Below are positions 6,586 to 7,903 of a DNA stretch of 7,903 nt, piece after piece (positions within the stretch are counted from its first letter, which is position 1; every line of letters begins with the position of its first letter). Origin of the DNA: an uncultured Lysobacteraceae bacterium (lineage in GTDB: Bacteria; Pseudomonadota; Gammaproteobacteria; Xanthomonadales; Rhodanobacteraceae); assembly GCA_946482585.1 (NCBI GenBank), contig CAMLSI010000240.1:1-7903 (forward strand), given 5' to 3'. The notes under the pieces were generated by a model that worked only from the letters and a program-made list of their open reading frames with translations, was not told the DNA's origin and made no database searches. The translations under genes were made by a program, and so were the position numbers.

Positions 6586-7053
6586 TCAGAGCGGCAGCGC
6601 GCCGGACTGCTTGACGGTGCGCAGTACGAAGCTCGAATTCACGTCGGCGACGCCGGAGTCGTTGAGCAGCCGGTCGAGCAGGAAGCGCGAGAAATGATCG
6701 AGATCCTCGACGATGACGTGCAGCAGATAGTCCATGTCGCCGGTCAGCGCGTGGCAGGCGACGACCTCGCGCGACTCCGCGACGCGGTGGATGAAATGCT
6801 CGATGGACTCGGCGTCGTGGCGCGCGAGCTGCACGCGCACGAAGGCCTGCAGGCCGAGCCCGACCGCGCGCGGCTCGACGCGCGCCGCGTAACCGCTGAT
6901 CACGCCGGCCTGCTCGAGCCGCTGGACGCGGCGCAGGCAGGCCGAGGCGGAGAGGCTGACTTTATCGGCGAGGTCCGCATTGGTGATGCGCCCGTCGTGC
7001 TGCAACGCCTCAAGGATGCGCAGGTCTGTGCGGTCCAGGTCGCTATCGGCCAT
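6586..7053 (-). CDS. Lrp/AsnC-family transcriptional regulator
   Basis: A 155-residue regulator of normal family length. It begins LDRTDLRILEALQHDGR, followed by the helix-turn-helix (about 23-43: NADLADKVSLSASACLRRV) and linker VISGYAARV. It then has the C-terminal RAM effector-binding and oligomerisation domain (about 66-145), whose GDMDYLLHV (105-113) is the typical GDxDYLL signature. The domain closes with VADVNSSFVLRTVK (135-148). Such proteins form dimers to octamers, bind DNA at spaced palindromic sites and sense amino acids. Divergent placement 140 bases from phhA makes it the likely phenylalanine or tyrosine responsive regulator of phhA and of itself, by inference. The start is ATG at 7053; the open frame extends to 7209, but that extension crosses the promoter region and the phhA start and is not credible. 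The ribosome site is weak (GAG about nine bases upstream). Confidence 0.95.
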   Translation of the reverse strand: MADSDLDRTDLRILEALQHDGRITNADLADKVSLSASACLRRVQRLEQAGVISGYAARVEPRAVGLGLQAFVRVQLARHDAESIEHFIHRVAESREVVACHALTGDMDYLLHVIVEDLDHFSRFLLDRLLNDSGVADVNSSFVLRTVKQSGALPL

Positions 7054-7060
7054 AAAATTG

Positions 7061-7071
7061 CTCGAAACGAG
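7061..7071. repeat. Short inverted repeat upstream of the Lrp/AsnC start
   Basis: CTCG-AAA-CGAG, in the expected leader of the regulator gene eight bases from its ATG. It could be a small operator or a hairpin affecting translation; the arms are only four bases, so chance is possible. Confidence 0.3.
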
Positions 7072-7082
7072 TATTAGACCGA

Positions 7083-7110
7083 CGAATATTGCGCCGAATC
7101 CGACTTTCAA
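7083..7110 (-). promoter_or_regulatory. Candidate sigma-70 promoter of the Lrp/AsnC gene
   Basis: On the minus strand TTGAAA (7105-7110, five of six to consensus) is followed after 16 bases by TATTCG (7083-7088, weak -10). This predicts a leader of about 22 bases. The surrounding DNA is noticeably AT-richer than the coding regions, as expected for a promoter. Confidence 0.35.
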
Positions 7111-7117
7111 CGCAATA
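7087..7117. promoter_or_regulatory. Candidate operator: spaced inverted repeat between regulator and phhA
   Basis: Perfect 7-base arms, TATTGCG (7087-7093) and CGCAATA (7111-7117), have centres 24 bases apart, a little over two helical turns. The left arm overlaps the candidate -10 of the regulator and the right arm abuts its -35. This suits autorepression by an Lrp-type oligomer. It is seen directly as a repeat; its function is inferred. Confidence 0.45.
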
Positions 7118-7124
7118 AAGCAAG

Positions 7125-7140
7125 CCTGTTGCGCGACAGG
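7125..7140. promoter_or_regulatory. 16-base near-palindrome upstream of phhA
   Basis: CCTGT and ACAGG arms flank TGCGCG, forming a near-perfect dyad 54 bases before the phhA start. It could be a second operator site for the divergent regulator at the phhA promoter. No good -35/-10 pair for phhA was found; a TACACT at 7146-7151 is the best -10 candidate but lacks a matching -35. Confidence 0.4.
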
Positions 7141-7193
7141 AAGCCTACACTGCCGGCGTCGCGCAACCTCCCTGCGCGTTCGGGAGCAGCCCC

Positions 7194-7903
7194 ATGCAGA
7201 GCACCGCACAACGCGTCGAACACCAGCTCACCGACAAGGGCTACGTACCGGTCTATACCACGCGCGTCATCGAGCAGCCGTGGGAAACCTACACTGCCGA
7301 GGATCACCGCACCTGGGCCACGCTGTTCCAGCGGCAGCGCGAGATTCTGGTCGGCCGCGCGGCTAAGGAATTCGTCGAGAACCAGGAACGCTTCGGCATG
7401 TCGGCCGACGCGATCCCGAAATTCAGCGATCTCAACCGCGTGCTGCGCGCGACCACGGGCTGGGAGCTCATCGCCGTCGAAGGTCTGCTGCCGGAACTCA
7501 CGTTCTTCGAGCACCTCGCGAACCGGCGGTTTCCGGTGACCTGGTGGATCCGCAAGCCGGAGCAGCTCGATTACCTGTCCGAGCCCGACCTGTTCCACGA
7601 CCTTTTCGGCCACGTCCCGCTGCTGCTGAATCCGGTCTTTGCCGACTACATGCAGGCCTACGGCTGCGGCGGCGTCAAGGCGGCCGCGATCGGGCCCGAA
7701 GCGCTGGTCAATCTCACCCGCCTGTACTGGTACACGGTCGAATTCGGCCTCATCAACACGCCCGAAGGGCTGCGCATCTACGGCGCGGGCATCGTGAGTT
7801 CCAAGGGCGAATCGATCTACTGCCTCGAATCGACCGCGCCGAACCGCGTCGGCTTCGATCTCGAACGCGTGATGCGCACGCGCTACCGCATCGACACCTA
7901 CCA
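7194..7903 (+). CDS. phhA: Phenylalanine 4-monooxygenase (3' end outside window)
   Basis: The enzyme hydroxylates L-phenylalanine to L-tyrosine with O2 and a tetrahydropterin cofactor, in the cytoplasm, the first step of phenylalanine catabolism through tyrosine. The 236 residues present cover most of the catalytic domain of the short bacterial form (about 297 residues in Chromobacterium); roughly the last 60 are missing at the window edge. The non-haem iron triad is intact: His135 and His140 in DLFHDLFGHVPLL, and Glu183 in YWYTVEFGLI. Other hallmarks are WETYTAEDHRTW (30-41), FSDLNRVL (77-84) and GIVSSKGESIYCL (199-211). There is no N-terminal ACT regulatory domain. ATG at 7194 is preceded by GGGAG with a seven-base spacer, a good ribosome site. 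It is divergent from the Lrp/AsnC gene, a common regulator-target layout. A pterin carbinolamine dehydratase (phhB) might lie downstream but is not visible. Confidence 0.96.
   Translation, partial: MQSTAQRVEHQLTDKGYVPVYTTRVIEQPWETYTAEDHRTWATLFQRQREILVGRAAKEFVENQERFGMSADAIPKFSDLNRVLRATTGWELIAVEGLLPELTFFEHLANRRFPVTWWIRKPEQLDYLSEPDLFHDLFGHVPLLLNPVFADYMQAYGCGGVKAAAIGPEALVNLTRLYWYTVEFGLINTPEGLRIYGAGIVSSKGESIYCLESTAPNRVGFDLERVMRTRYRIDTY

Noticed and set aside
7054..7209. 52-residue N-terminal extension of the Lrp/AsnC regulator
   Set aside because: It would cross the promoter region and the phhA start; the family begins close to the LDRTDLRIL segment just after ATG 7053.
1..7903. CRISPR arrays, tRNA or rRNA genes, riboswitches
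   Set aside because: No regularly spaced repeats, cloverleaf-like segments or rRNA motifs were found by eye on either strand.

Overview
The window looks like chromosomal DNA of a GC-rich gammaproteobacterium. The best guess is the Xanthomonadales/Lysobacterales (Rhodanobacteraceae-like). This rests on the divergent Lrp/AsnC regulator plus short-type phenylalanine 4-hydroxylase pair, the DUF885 peptidase, the GGDEF protein and the high GC of the body of the window. The taxonomic call is inference, not proof.

Two compositional zones are obvious. Positions 1 to about 1190 are AT-richer: hand counts of 60-base samples give 38% GC at 241-300 and 32% at 781-840. From about 1260 on the DNA is very GC-rich (77% at 6001-6060). 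The left zone holds the 3' end of a larger gene with a basic, His-rich C-terminus, followed 3 bases later by an acidic 225-residue protein without a signal peptide or membrane segment. This is the layout of the tip of a polymorphic (Rhs/CdiA/T6SS-type) toxin with its immunity protein. I do not recognise either as a known family, so this pair is the best candidate for something undescribed here.

The right zone is ordinary chromosome, apart from one uncharacterised lipoprotein family. In order it holds:
- a membrane-anchored diguanylate cyclase with an intact GGEEF motif and I-site (minus strand);
- a secreted DUF885 zincin-like peptidase (minus), with a GC-palindrome candidate terminator behind it;
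- divergent from it, a catalytically intact rhomboid protease overlapping a DUF3142 lipoprotein, probably one two-gene operon (plus);
- 3 bases downstream and convergent, an Lrp/AsnC regulator (minus);
- divergent from that, across a 140-base intergenic region with several inverted repeats, the start of phhA, which runs off the right edge.

Functionally, the regulator and phhA probably form an amino-acid-responsive phenylalanine/tyrosine catabolism unit. The rhomboid, the lipoprotein and the DUF885 peptidase all act in the envelope, but nothing shows that they work together. I saw no tRNA, rRNA, CRISPR array, insertion sequence or transposase. No gene-free stretch exceeds 300 bases; the longest is 237 bases (2452-2688).
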